A model generated the notes under the pieces. That model was not told the origin of the DNA. It searched no databases and saw only the letters and a program-made list of their open reading frames with translations. Positions 36,959 through 45,734 of a DNA stretch of 64,000 bases are shown piece by piece. The position numbers and the translations under genes are program-made. Numbering within the stretch: position 1 is the first letter of the stretch; each line of letters opens with the position of its first letter. Source of the stretch: Glutamicibacter arilaitensis Re117 (GTDB taxonomy: Bacteria; Actinomycetota; Actinomycetes; Actinomycetales; Micrococcaceae); the NCBI RefSeq assembly GCF_000197735.1, contig NC_014550.1, positions 2,604,001 through 2,668,000 on the forward strand. Direction: 5' to 3'.

Positions 36959-37120
36959 GTGAGCGTCCTTCGTCACATCCCAACGACCGAAGAATCCCGA
37001 AAATACGGGGTTTTGGTGCTGCTCACTGCCCTGACAGCCGGTCAGTTCAAACGGCATGAACGGGAGTTTCCCGGCTCCAGCCAGCGTTACGACGAAAATC
37101 CGGAGTCCGATTCGCAATGA
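36959..37120 (+). CDS. Possible small protein (53 aa), unknown
   Basis: A plus-strand frame starts at GTG 36959 with AGGAGA 4 nt upstream, one of the better ribosome sites on this strand here. It encodes 53 residues with a short hydrophobic patch (Y-G-V-L-V-L-L-T-A-L-T-A-G) and a polar, acidic end. I recognise no family. It lies in the 500-bp gap between rplN and the EEP-family gene. It may be a chance frame. Confidence 0.25.
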   Translation: MSVLRHIPTTEESRKYGVLVLLTALTAGQFKRHEREFPGSSQRYDENPESDSQ

Positions 37121-37173
37121 GTGAAAAATATTCTCGTTCAACCATGAGCCTAGGCACCGGCAGGCAGGACCGC

Positions 37174-38133
37174 TCAATGATCGAATTCAACCGTAGCGCT
37201 CACTGCCAAATGATCTGACCCATCAACAGCGTGAACGGAGAACTCTGTCACGGATGCTCCCCTGGACATGATGTGGTCAAGGCCGATCATTGCATTGAAT
37301 TTTCGATCAGCCGGCCATGTTGATGCAGGCCAGATTCCATCCGCCTCGGAAAAGCCGTCGTTCGTCAGCGCACGGAACCCCGGATGAGCTCTAACCGAAT
37401 TGAAGTCTCCGGCAAGTACTAGTGGATGATCACGTTGCCCACCTGTCCAGCCATCGACCGCCTGAAGTCCATTCCTCCAACGTTGCGCATCGCCAACGGG
37501 CGGATAGATATGGATCCCGGCAACCGTGAAAATGCCGCCCGGCGACTTCACATCAACGACAGGCAAGGAATACCAACCGGTCGTCTTCGTATCAAGCTCG
37601 GTAGTGCGTTCGTGCAGTGGGTACTTCGAGAAGATCACGGTGTCTCGCTCTCCCCCGGCGGGCGCTTCCAGGCTCCGATAGCCGAGGTGATCGAAGGCAC
37701 CCCGCGTGGCCAGCTGCTGATGCAAAGGTTCGCTGGTTTCAACGAGAACCAGGATCTGCGGATCCGCAACACTGATCAATTCTGCGAGCTGTTCCGGGTC
37801 CGAGCCTGCTTTCAAGGCATTGAATGCTAAGACCGACAGATCAAAGTCGGCGCTGTCCTTCTGGATGGCAGTAGTGGCCAAGTGCAGGTTCGGTAATAGT
37901 CCGCAGAGTAGAAACACCACCACGAAACCGCAGGCGATCCACCGTCGGCGAAGCACTCCAATAATCAGCGCCAGCACGGGGAAAGCCAAGAGCATTGGCT
38001 GGAATGCCTGCAACTTGGGAATCCAGCCAGCGCCGAGAAAATCGAGATACGGAAGTGTCCCGATGGCTAGGCAAGCAAAGAGGACGCTACCCGAAATCCA
38101 TCCCAGACTGAGCTTTCGGGTTGTTATCTTCAT
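37174..38133 (-). CDS. Membrane-anchored endonuclease/exonuclease/phosphatase (EEP) family protein
   Basis: The 319-aa protein has three membrane helices in the first ~90 residues and then an EEP domain. The catalytic motifs are present: L-A-F-N-A-L (metal-site Asn), V-L-V-E-T-S-E (metal Glu), A-G-I-H-I-Y-P-P, G-D-F-N-S and the final S-D-H-L. The domain should face outward. Family members hydrolyse phosphodiesters in DNA, lipids or sugars; the substrate is unknown. It lies inside the S10-spc gap with the VOC and AraC genes and is not related to the ribosome. Confidence 0.85.
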   Translation of the reverse strand: MKITTRKLSLGWISGSVLFACLAIGTLPYLDFLGAGWIPKLQAFQPMLLAFPVLALIIGVLRRRWIACGFVVVFLLCGLLPNLHLATTAIQKDSADFDLSVLAFNALKAGSDPEQLAELISVADPQILVLVETSEPLHQQLATRGAFDHLGYRSLEAPAGGERDTVIFSKYPLHERTTELDTKTTGWYSLPVVDVKSPGGIFTVAGIHIYPPVGDAQRWRNGLQAVDGWTGGQRDHPLVLAGDFNSVRAHPGFRALTNDGFSEADGIWPASTWPADRKFNAMIGLDHIMSRGASVTEFSVHAVDGSDHLAVSATVEFDH

Positions 38134-38218
38134 CCCCCGATCTTATTCGAAGTAGTTGAAGAATCTCTTTATACCCTCGTCCGCTCCGGTTCCCGCTGCC
38201 GTGCCACCTCCTAGTCCG

Positions 38219-38722
38219 CTACTGCTGTGAAGCCCACAGGGCCACCCGTCGGGAGCTTTCTTCGGTAGACAGGTCTTCGATCCGGCTCATGATGGACCAG
38301 CGGACTCCAAAAGGATCCACGATCGAGGCAAACCGGTCCCCTGAGACGAAGTTCCCCAATGGTTCACGAATGCTAGCACCGGCAGCTTCAGCCTTGGCTA
38401 CAACCGTATCGGCGTTCTCGCAGTAGTACCCCAAGGAGTAGCAGGCGTTCGGCGCATCTGGCGGTCCGACCAGCCCATAGGCTGGGGAAGGTTCCCCGAT
38501 CTGTAACCGGCCACTGCCGAAATCAACTTCGGCGTGCACCACCAGTCCACCCATTTCAGTGGAGTCAAGCACCTTTGCACCGAACACTTCCTCGTAGAAT
38601 TCCAAGGCAGCACGGGCATTGGGCACAGCGAGGAACGGTGTCAGGCTGGTGAATCCATGAGGGACACCGGCGGTAGTGTGCTTTCCGGTTACGCCGCCGG
38701 TCAATTCATCTCGTTTTTCCAT
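38219..38722 (-). CDS. VOC-superfamily (glyoxalase/PhnB-like) protein
   Basis: A 167-aa vicinal-oxygen-chelate protein of the PhnB type: L-T-P-F-L-A-V-P-N-A-R-A-A-L-E-F-Y-E-E-V-F-G-A-K at the start of the first module and V-D-P-F-G-V-R-W at the end of the second. Such proteins often act as small dioxygenases or drug-binding proteins. It is divergent from the AraC gene with 70 bp between them, so that regulator may control it. Its own substrate is unknown. Confidence 0.85.
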   Translation of the reverse strand: MEKRDELTGGVTGKHTTAGVPHGFTSLTPFLAVPNARAALEFYEEVFGAKVLDSTEMGGLVVHAEVDFGSGRLQIGEPSPAYGLVGPPDAPNACYSLGYYCENADTVVAKAEAAGASIREPLGNFVSGDRFASIVDPFGVRWSIMSRIEDLSTEESSRRVALWASQQ

Positions 38723-38792
38723 GTCCCTAGGCTATGTCCATATGGCAGGATGGCTCTTGTAAATATGCGACAACTATTATTGGCGGTAGGTC

Positions 38793-39581
38793 ATGGATTC
38801 AGCGCCTGATCCCCACGGCATTCTCTACCCGGCCCGACTGCCGTCAATCGAGCGCCATTTCCCGGGCACGCACGTCAAAGAATTGGTCTCTTGGTTTTGG
38901 CTTGTGGATTGGGATATCTTGCCCGGGCGCACCTCACGGCAAGACCTCCTGCCATTTCCCCAAATGAATTTGGTGGTTCAGCCCGAGGGCGTCACGCTTT
39001 CCGGGCCTGCCAGCGGAGCTTCGCACCGCGACCTATCGGGGACCAGCTGGGCCGTCGCTGCATTGCTGCTGCCAGCAGCCGCGCAGGGATTGAGTGTTGA
39101 CCCATCGCAGTTGCTGGATCAAGAAGTGCGGTTCGATGCCCCGCAGCTGTTGTCCGCAATAAGCAAGATCAAGACAGAGTCCAACCACCAGAGCCCGGGA
39201 ACGGCCTGTGTCAAGGTTTTCAGCTCGTGGATCAGCGCTACTCTTCCATCGGCCACTAGCGCCGGCCATCAAGCCAATGAGCTGCTCGACGCTGTGGCAA
39301 CAGACCGCGGGATCGTGAAAGTTTCCCAGCTAGCTCAGCGCTTAACGCTGAGCACACGCAGCGTACAACGCATTTCAGAAAGGCATTTGGGCATGAGTCC
39401 GCTGGCGCTCATTCGCCGCTACCGATTGCAGGAAGCCGCTTATTGGCTGCGTGAAGATCCAGCAGCGTCTATCGCTGGCATCGCGGCGACACTGGGCTAT
39501 ACGGATCAAGCCCATCTTGCCGCCGACTTCCAAAAAGTTCTCGGGTACTCCCCCAGCGCTTATCGCAAGGGCAGCGGCTAA
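38793..39581 (+). CDS. AraC-family transcriptional regulator
   Basis: The 262-aa protein has an N-terminal half of the DUF6597 type (V-S-W-F-W-L-V-D-W, P-F-P-Q-M-N-L-V-V-Q-P) and two C-terminal HTH motifs (L-A-Q-R-L-T-L-S-T-R-S-V-Q-R and I-A-A-T-L-G-Y-T-D-Q-A-H-L-A). The F-Q-K-V-L-G-Y-S-P-S-A-Y-R end is typical. It is divergent from the VOC gene; this pairing is common in actinobacteria and suggests the VOC gene is a target. Its stop overlaps the convergent ridA remnant by 4 bp. Confidence 0.88.
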   Translation: MDSAPDPHGILYPARLPSIERHFPGTHVKELVSWFWLVDWDILPGRTSRQDLLPFPQMNLVVQPEGVTLSGPASGASHRDLSGTSWAVAALLLPAAAQGLSVDPSQLLDQEVRFDAPQLLSAISKIKTESNHQSPGTACVKVFSSWISATLPSATSAGHQANELLDAVATDRGIVKVSQLAQRLTLSTRSVQRISERHLGMSPLALIRRYRLQEAAYWLREDPAASIAGIAATLGYTDQAHLAADFQKVLGYSPSAYRKGSG

Positions 39582-39965
39582 TCTGCCAGCCTTGCGCCCA
39601 CGGCACTGATTTCAATCAACGCGCCAGGCACCGCCAACTGCGCGATGAAGGCAGCGGTCACCAGCGGCGGGGAATCAGAAGCCAGCTGCGGTCCAATAAC
39701 CCCATAGACGCTTTTGATATCGGTGCCGTCCACCAGCAACAACGTTCCACTGCACAACATCTTCAAAACCTGCTCCTGCGGCAGCCTAGGCCAGCTTGGC
39801 ATTGCCCAGGGCTTTGGCTGCTTGCACTGCAGCGTCTTCGCGACCGCTCAGCTGCCCGGCTTCATCTACGGCGTTCTGCCCGCCGAGATAGATGGTGGTG
39901 GCACCGGACGGGACGATCGGCTACATGGCTGAACGCCGGCGAGCTGACCAGCCTTGCGGGGCGCG
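39578..39965 (-). pseudogene. RidA/YjgF-family gene remnant
   Basis: The minus strand encodes a RidA-like protein in pieces. S-S-P-A-F-S-H-V-A is in one frame near 39940. After a shift, I-V-P-S-G-A-T-T-I-Y-L-G-G-Q-N-A-V-D runs to an amber stop after N-A-K-L-A (about 39787). In the same frame A-A-A-G-A-G-F-E-D-V-V-Q-W follows, and after another shift D-I-K-S-V-Y-G-V-I-G-P-Q and V-P-G-A-L-I-E-I-S-A-V-G-A-R at the end. Intact RidA proteins deaminate enamine/imine intermediates. Two frameshifts and one nonsense codon mark it as dead. Confidence 0.8.
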
Positions 39966-40027
39966 CAGCTTCTTGATCTGTTCCTAGCTCCAGTGCTGCA
40001 CTTGCGCCACTGGTTTTGAATGCAGAA

Positions 40028-40063
40028 ATGCCCCGAATTCTTCTTGCGAAGTGTTCGGGGCAT
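40028..40063 (-). terminator. Terminator of the S10 operon
   Basis: ATGCCCCGAA (40028-40037) pairs with TTCGGGGCAT (40054-40063), 37 bp past the rpsQ stop, with a TTTCTGC tail on the minus strand. Confidence 0.78.
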
Positions 40064-40099
40064 TCTTCAATCACGAGATCCGTGAAATTGCGGGGAAGC

Positions 40100-40387
40100 T
40101 TACTTAGCCTTCTCTACGATCTCAACGAGACGCCAGCGCTTGTCAGCGGACAGCGGGCGGGTCTCAGCGATGACAACCAAGTCGCCGATGCCGGCTTCGT
40201 TGTTCTCGTCGTGAGCCTTCACGTTCTTGTTGCGACGCATGACCTTGCCGTAGAGGGCGTGCTTTACACGGTCCTCAACGTCAACGACGATGGTCTTCTG
40301 CATCTTGTCAGATACCACGTAACCACGGAGGGTCTTGCGGTCGTTACGCTCGGTAGCGTTATCCACACCGTTCTCCTTCTCGCTCAT
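40100..40387 (-). CDS. rpsQ: 30S ribosomal protein S17
   Basis: S17 is an OB-fold early-assembly protein: [16 protein letters not shown] and E-T-R-P-L-S. It is the last gene of the S10 operon. The start overlaps the rpmC stop. Confidence 0.98.
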   Translation of the reverse strand: MSEKENGVDNATERNDRKTLRGYVVSDKMQKTIVVDVEDRVKHALYGKVMRRNKNVKAHDENNEAGIGDLVVIAETRPLSADKRWRLVEIVEKAK

Positions 40388-40650
40388 TACTTGGAATCCT
40401 TCTTGGTTTCTTCAACCGGAACAACGACATCCTGTCGAATGCCCAGCTCGCGCTCGCGCAGCACAGTGTAAATGCGTGCGATGTCGCGCTTGATGGACTT
40501 CAGGTTACCGTGTGCATCCAACTGGCCGGTGGCCGACTGGAAACGCAGGTTGAACAGTTCTGCCTTGGCCTTCTTCAATTCCTCGTTCAAACGAGCGGTA
40601 TCGAAGCCGTCCAGGGACTCAATGCTAAGGTCTTTCGAGCCGATAGACAT
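40387..40650 (-). CDS. rpmC: 50S ribosomal protein L29
   Basis: L29 lies at the polypeptide exit. [20 protein letters not shown] and [10 protein letters not shown] are diagnostic. 87 aa, with short extensions at both ends. Confidence 0.98.
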   Translation of the reverse strand: MSIGSKDLSIESLDGFDTARLNEELKKAKAELFNLRFQSATGQLDAHGNLKSIKRDIARIYTVLRERELGIRQDVVVPVEETKKDSK

Positions 40651-40652
40651 CC

Positions 40653-41069
40653 CTATTCACCACCTTCACGACGCACGATGCGTGCCTTCATTGGCAGCTT
40701 GTGGATTGCAAGTCGCAATGCCTCTTTAGCTACCTTTTCACTGACGCCACCGAGTTCAAACATGACTCGTCCTGGCTTGACGTTGGCGACCCACCACTCC
40801 GGCGAACCCTTACCGGAACCCATACGGGTTTCGGCAGGCTTCTTGGTAAGCGGACGGTCTGGGTAGATGTTGATCCAGACCTTACCGCCACGCTTGATGT
40901 AACGGGTCATGGCGATACGAGCGGCTTCGATCTGACGGTTAGTCACGTAAGCCGGGGTCAACGCCTGAATGCCGTACTCACCGAACGAAACGGTGGTACC
41001 GCCCTTAGCAGCACCCGAACGCTTTGGGTGGTGCTGCTTGCGGAACTTCACACGACGTGGGATAAGCAT
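40653..41069 (-). CDS. rplP: 50S ribosomal protein L16
   Basis: L16 starts [13 protein letters not shown] and contains [20 protein letters not shown]. 138 aa, immediately after rpsC. Confidence 0.99.
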   Translation of the reverse strand: MLIPRRVKFRKQHHPKRSGAAKGGTTVSFGEYGIQALTPAYVTNRQIEAARIAMTRYIKRGGKVWINIYPDRPLTKKPAETRMGSGKGSPEWWVANVKPGRVMFELGGVSEKVAKEALRLAIHKLPMKARIVRREGGE

Positions 41070-41852
41070 TTAAGCCTGTCCTCCTTCCGCAGCCGGAGCT
41101 GCAGCGCCCTTGCGATCGTTACGACGACGGCGTTCGCCGCCACGTGGACGGTCGTTGCCGCCACCGCGGCCGCCACGAGCTGGAGCAGCAGCCTGCTGTG
41201 CAGCCAGTTCCTTGGCGGTTACGTCACCCTTGTAGATCCAGACCTTCACGCCGATACGGCCGAAGGTGGTCTTGGCTTCGAACTTGCCGAAGTCGATGTT
41301 CGCGCGCAGGGTGTGCAGTGGCACACGGCCTTCGCGGTAGAACTCCTTGCGGGACATTTCTGCGCCGCCAAGTCGACCGGAGCACTGAACGCGGATGCCC
41401 TTGGCACCAGCGCGCATTGCCGACTGCATTGCCTTCTTCATCGCACGGCGGAAAGCCACGCGGGAAGCAAGCTGCTCGGCGATGCCCTGGGCGACCAGCA
41501 TGGCCTCCATGTCAGGGTTCTTGACCTCGAGGATGTTCAGCTGAACCTGCTTCTTGGTGAGCTTTTCCAGCTCGCCACGAATACGGTCAGCTTCTGCGCC
41601 GCGACGACCGATTACGATACCTGGACGTGCAGTGTGGATATCCACACGTACGCGGTCACGGGTACGTTCGATCTCTACGCGAGCGATGCCAGCGCGATCC
41701 ATGCCGTTAGACAGCAGGGCGCGGATCTGGACATCTTCCTTCACGTAGTCAGCGTAACGCTGGCCTGGCTTGCTGGAATCAGCGAACCAGTGGGATACGT
41801 GATCGGTGGTGATGCCGAGACGGAAACCGTTCGGGTTAATCTTCTGTCCCAT
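41070..41852 (-). CDS. rpsC: 30S ribosomal protein S3
   Basis: S3 forms part of the mRNA entry tunnel. [14 protein letters not shown] is the classic start, with a KH domain ([11 protein letters not shown]). An Arg/Gly- and Ala-rich tail of about 45 residues follows the core, similar in style to the S5 extension. Confidence 0.99.
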   Translation of the reverse strand: MGQKINPNGFRLGITTDHVSHWFADSSKPGQRYADYVKEDVQIRALLSNGMDRAGIARVEIERTRDRVRVDIHTARPGIVIGRRGAEADRIRGELEKLTKKQVQLNILEVKNPDMEAMLVAQGIAEQLASRVAFRRAMKKAMQSAMRAGAKGIRVQCSGRLGGAEMSRKEFYREGRVPLHTLRANIDFGKFEAKTTFGRIGVKVWIYKGDVTAKELAAQQAAAPARGGRGGGNDRPRGGERRRRNDRKGAAAPAAEGGQA

Positions 41853-42218
41853 TTAGTTCTCCCCACCCTTCTGCGTGGTTGAAACAACCACAGTCACGTG
41901 GCTGGTGCGCTTCTTGATCTGGAATGCGCGACCCTGTGCACGCGGCTGGAACCGCTTCATGGTCGGACCTTCGTCAACAAACGCTTCGCTGATAAACAGC
42001 TCGTCCTCATTGAATGCTTCACCTGCGCGGTCCGCGGCGGCACGGGCGTTAGCCACTGCCGATGCGACAACCTTGTATACCGGCTCCGAAGCTGCCTGTG
42101 GGGCAAACTTCAAGATGGCCAGTGCTTCGTTGGTCTGCAGACCACGAACAAGGTTGACGACGCGCCGGGCCTTCATAGGCGTTACGCGGATGTGACGCGC
42201 AATTGCCTTGGCTTCCAT
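41853..42218 (-). CDS. rplV: 50S ribosomal protein L22
   Basis: L22 lines the exit tunnel. [16 protein letters not shown] and [15 protein letters not shown] are diagnostic. 121 aa. Confidence 0.99.
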   Translation of the reverse strand: MEAKAIARHIRVTPMKARRVVNLVRGLQTNEALAILKFAPQAASEPVYKVVASAVANARAAADRAGEAFNEDELFISEAFVDEGPTMKRFQPRAQGRAFQIKKRTSHVTVVVSTTQKGGEN

Positions 42219-42277
42219 TGCTATCCTTCTCTCGTCTATCGAAGAAGTGCTAAGCGATACTAGTACCCTTGCGGGGC

Positions 42278-42559
42278 CTAGCGGCGCTTGCCCTTCTTGT
42301 CGTCCTTCACGTGGCCACGGAACGTACGGGTTGGAGCAAACTCTCCGAGCTTGTGACCAACCATGGATTCGGTTACGAACACAGGGATGTGCTTGCGACC
42401 GTCATGTACGGCGATGGTGTGTCCCAGCATGTCCGGGATGATCATCGAACGGCGGGACCACGTCTTGATGACGTTCTTGGTGCCCTTATCGTTTTCAGCA
42501 ACGACCTTTAGGAACAGGTGCTGATCGACGAAGGGGCCTTTCTTCAGGCTGCGTGGCAT
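42278..42559 (-). CDS. rpsS: 30S ribosomal protein S19
   Basis: S19 starts [12 protein letters not shown] and contains W-S-R-R-S-M-I-I-P and [11 protein letters not shown]. 93 aa, normal. Confidence 0.99.
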   Translation of the reverse strand: MPRSLKKGPFVDQHLFLKVVAENDKGTKNVIKTWSRRSMIIPDMLGHTIAVHDGRKHIPVFVTESMVGHKLGEFAPTRTFRGHVKDDKKGKRR

Positions 42560-42571
42560 GTTTCCAGGCTC

Positions 42572-43411
42572 CTATCGCTTGTTCTTGCCGGTCTTGCGAC
42601 GACGCACAATGAGCTTGTCGCTTTCCTTATTTGGACGACGGGTGCGTCCCTCACGCTTACCGTTCGGGTTGACCGGGTGACGACCACCGGAGGTCTTGCC
42701 CTCACCGCCACCATGTGGGTGGTCAACTGGGTTCATGACAACGCCACGAACGGTTGGGCGTACGCCCTTCCAGCGCATACGGCCGGCCTTGCCCCAGTTG
42801 ATGTTGATCTGCTCAGCGTTGCCAACTTCGCCGATGGTTGCGCGGCAGCGCACATCAACGTTGCGGATTTCGCCCGAAGGCAAACGCAGCTGAGCGAAGC
42901 GGCCCTCACGGGCTACCAGCTGGATCGAAGCACCTGCGGAACGAGCCATCTTAGCGCCGCCGCCTGGGCGGAGCTCCACAGCGTGAATCACGGAACCAAC
43001 CGGGATGTTACGCAGTGGCAGGTTGTTACCTGGCTTGATGTCAGCGTTTGCGCCGGCCTCAACCTGGTCACCCTGCTTGAGGTTGTTCGGTGCGATGATG
43101 TAGCGCTTGGTGCCGTCCACGTAGTGGAGCAGAGCGATACGAGCGGTACGGTTCGGGTCGTACTCAATGTGAGCGACCTTTGCCGGAACGCCGTCCTTAT
43201 CGTGACGACGGAAGTCGATAACACGGTAAGCGCGCTTGTGTCCGCCACCCTTGTGACGGGTGGTGATCTTACCGGTGTTGTTACGGCCGCCTGACTTGGT
43301 CAGGGGACGAACCAACGACTTTTCCGGAGTCGATCGGGTGATTTCTGCGAAGTCGGCTACCGACGAGCCGCGAAGGCCCGGGGTAGTCGGCTTGTACTTA
43401 CGAATTCCCAT
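42572..43411 (-). CDS. rplB: 50S ribosomal protein L2
   Basis: L2 is needed for peptidyl transfer and subunit joining. It starts [12 protein letters not shown] and carries the signature [12 protein letters not shown] near residue 225. 279 aa. Confidence 0.99.
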   Translation of the reverse strand: MGIRKYKPTTPGLRGSSVADFAEITRSTPEKSLVRPLTKSGGRNNTGKITTRHKGGGHKRAYRVIDFRRHDKDGVPAKVAHIEYDPNRTARIALLHYVDGTKRYIIAPNNLKQGDQVEAGANADIKPGNNLPLRNIPVGSVIHAVELRPGGGAKMARSAGASIQLVAREGRFAQLRLPSGEIRNVDVRCRATIGEVGNAEQININWGKAGRMRWKGVRPTVRGVVMNPVDHPHGGGEGKTSGGRHPVNPNGKREGRTRRPNKESDKLIVRRRKTGKNKR

Positions 43412-43442
43412 TATTAATATTCCTCGTTAAAGTGGTCTCCGC

Positions 43443-43745
43443 TTAGGAAAGCGGACCGCCGAAGATGTCAATCGAGCCGTCCTTCAAGGTGATGATGGCG
43501 CGCTTGGTGCTCTTGCGCGATCCCCACCCGAAGCGGGTGCGCTTGCGCTTACCAGCTCGGTTGATGGTGTTTACGGAGTCAACCTTGACGTTGAAGATAG
43601 CTTCAACGGCGTACTTGATTTCCGACTTATTGGAGCTTGGTGCCACCTCGAAGGTGTACTGACCTTGGTCGATCAGACCGTAGCTCTTTTCCGAAACGAC
43701 AGGTGCGATGACCACGTCGTGTGGAGCCTTTGAGAACGCGCTCAC
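43443..43745 (-). CDS. rplW: 50S ribosomal protein L23
   Basis: L23 docks trigger factor and SRP at the exit. V-V-S-E-K-S-Y and [15 protein letters not shown] are family motifs. GTG 43745 overlaps the rplD stop by 4 bp. Confidence 0.98.
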   Translation of the reverse strand: MSAFSKAPHDVVIAPVVSEKSYGLIDQGQYTFEVAPSSNKSEIKYAVEAIFNVKVDSVNTINRAGKRKRTRFGWGSRKSTKRAIITLKDGSIDIFGGPLS

Positions 43746-44344
43746 TTGGCTTCCTCCTTCTGGACCAGGGCATCGAAGGCAGCCTTGGTGAAGACTACGT
43801 CATCCGAAACCAGAACATCGTAGGTGTTCAGCTGGTCGACGTACAGAACGTGCACATTGACGAGGTTGCGAACCGAAAGGGCTGCAACATCGTTGGCGCG
43901 ATCGATGACGACAAGCAGGTTCTTGCGTTCGGTAACCGAGCGCAAGGTAGCCAGAGCATCCTTGGTCGAAGGCTTGTCGCCAGCAACCAAGTTCTCAATC
44001 ACGTGAACGCGATCGAAGCGTGCGCGATCAGACAGGGCGCCGCGCAGTGCAGCAGCCTTCATCTTCTTCGGGGTACGCTGCGAGTAATCACGTGGGGTTG
44101 GACCGTGGACAATGCCACCGCCGGTCATGTGTGGAGCACGGATCGAACCCTGACGGGCGCGGCCGGTACCCTTCTGCTTGAACGGCTTGCGACCTGCACC
44201 GGAAACTTCCGAGCGGTCCTTGGTCTTGTGGGTACCCTGGCGGGCAGCAGCAAGCTGTGCAACGACAACCTGGTGCAGCAGCGGGACGTTGGTCTGTACG
44301 TCGAAGATCTCTGCAGGCAGTTCGACGTTAAGTGCCTTAGTCAT
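43742..44344 (-). CDS. rplD: 50S ribosomal protein L4
   Basis: L4 reaches into the exit tunnel: [20 protein letters not shown] and [14 protein letters not shown] are diagnostic. In E. coli L4 represses its own operon; no matching leader is known here. 200 aa. Confidence 0.98.
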   Translation of the reverse strand: MTKALNVELPAEIFDVQTNVPLLHQVVVAQLAAARQGTHKTKDRSEVSGAGRKPFKQKGTGRARQGSIRAPHMTGGGIVHGPTPRDYSQRTPKKMKAAALRGALSDRARFDRVHVIENLVAGDKPSTKDALATLRSVTERKNLLVVIDRANDVAALSVRNLVNVHVLYVDQLNTYDVLVSDDVVFTKAAFDALVQKEEAK

Positions 44345-44348
44345 TTAC

Positions 44349-44999
44349 TTATGCTCCCTTCACGGCGTTGCGTACGAGAACGACGCGGCCGCGGGCGCCT
44401 GGAACGGCACCCTTGATCAGCAGGAGGTTCTTCTCAGCGTCGATAGCGTGAATGGTCAGGTTCTGAGTGGTAACACGCTCAGCACCCATGCGACCAGCCA
44501 TCTTCTGTCCACGGAAAACGCGACCTGGGGTCGATGCGCCGCCGATGGAACCTGGCTTACGGTGGTTCTTGTGAGCACCGTGCGATGCGCCAACACCGTG
44601 GAAGTTGTGACGCTTCATAACGCCGGCGAAGCCCTTACCCTTGGAGGTGCCAACGACGTCGACCTTCTGGCCGGCTTCGAAGACCTCTACGGAAAGTTCC
44701 TGGCCTGCGGTGTACTCAGCAGCGTCTGCGGTGCGCAGTTCTACCAAGTGGCGACGTGGGGTGACGCCTGCAGCCTCGAAGTGACCAGCCAGTGGCTTGG
44801 TGACCTTGCGAGGATCGATCTGGCCGTAGCCGATCTGAACTGCGGTGTAGCCATCGCGCTCTTCGTTGATGAGCTTGGTGACAACGTTGCTATCAGCCTG
44901 CACGACGGTGACAGGAATCAGGTTGTTGTTCGAATCCCAAACCTGGGTCATGCCGAGCTTCGTGCCCAACAGGCCCTTGAAATTACGGGTTGCGGTCAT
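44349..44999 (-). CDS. rplC: 50S ribosomal protein L3
   Basis: L3 organises the peptidyl-transferase region. [13 protein letters not shown] and the [13 protein letters not shown] motif followed by S-H-G-A-H-K identify it. 216 aa. Confidence 0.99.
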   Translation of the reverse strand: MTATRNFKGLLGTKLGMTQVWDSNNNLIPVTVVQADSNVVTKLINEERDGYTAVQIGYGQIDPRKVTKPLAGHFEAAGVTPRRHLVELRTADAAEYTAGQELSVEVFEAGQKVDVVGTSKGKGFAGVMKRHNFHGVGASHGAHKNHRKPGSIGGASTPGRVFRGQKMAGRMGAERVTTQNLTIHAIDAEKNLLLIKGAVPGARGRVVLVRNAVKGA

Positions 45000-45019
45000 A
45001 GTTTTCTCGCCACCTCCCC

Positions 45020-45328
45020 TTAAAGCTTGATTTCGATGTTGACATCCGCTGGCAGGTCGAGACGCATCAGCGAATCAACAGCCTTCGGGGTCGGATCAAC
45101 GATGTCGATCAGACGCTTGTGCGTGCGCATTTCGAAGTGCTCACGGCTGTCCTTGTACTTGTGTGGCGAACGGATAACGCAGTACACGTTCTTCTCCGTT
45201 GGCAGCGGCACTGGGCCGACTACGGTTGCGCCTGCGCGCGTGACCGTCTCAACGATCTTCCGGGCCGAAACGTCAATGACCTCGTGGTCATACGACTTCA
45301 GCCGGATGCGGATTTTCTGTCCCGCCAT
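45020..45328 (-). CDS. rpsJ: 30S ribosomal protein S10
   Basis: S10 (also the NusE antitermination factor) starts [18 protein letters not shown] 45328 gives the normal 102 aa; the open frame upstream to 45400 belongs to the leader. P-L-P-T-E-K and R-T-H-K-R-L-I-D-I are conserved. It is the first gene of the S10 operon. Confidence 0.98.
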   Translation of the reverse strand: MAGQKIRIRLKSYDHEVIDVSARKIVETVTRAGATVVGPVPLPTEKNVYCVIRSPHKYKDSREHFEMRTHKRLIDIVDPTPKAVDSLMRLDLPADVNIEIKL

Positions 45329-45734
45329 GGCGTCATGCCTCTTTCTGTTAGCACTATCTAAAATTTCTGTGCCTATATACGGGTCTTTGCAGACCGGCAC
45401 GCCTTGCTCTGCGACTGAATCCGAATCAGATCCGGGTTCCTCACTCGCAGGAGGCTCCGACCCCCGCGCTCGGGCGTGTCGTGAAATTTTCAGTCACAAC
45501 ACTCCCACAAAGTTTTCACTTTATCGAAGGGCCTTATAGTTTGAAGCAGTTGTATCGATCCCGAACCCCAGGCATTATCCTGCGTGAGAGTCGATCCCGG
45601 TCGTTCAAACCAAATCCGGTTACCCCATAAATGGGGACCGGGTTGCACTCAAGCAACTTATCTAGTCTGACAGGTCGGCAACGATCGCGCAAATCTTTTA
45701 TGCCTATCTGCGCCCGTGATCTTGACCTCACACA
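45329..45734 (-). promoter_or_regulatory. S10 operon leader region
   Basis: The 406-bp gap before rpsJ contains no gene. It must carry the S10 promoter; GATAAT at 45583-45578 (minus strand) and TAGATA at 45665-45660 are possible -10 boxes, but neither has a good -35. The upstream hairpin at 45616-45641 may end transcription from the preceding membrane-protein gene. Confidence 0.35.
45616..45641 (-). terminator. Hairpin after the large membrane protein gene
   Basis: CCGGT-ta-CCCCA pairs with TGGGG-ACCGG around TAAA. It lies about 95 bp past the stop, and no T-run follows, so terminator function is uncertain. Confidence 0.4.
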
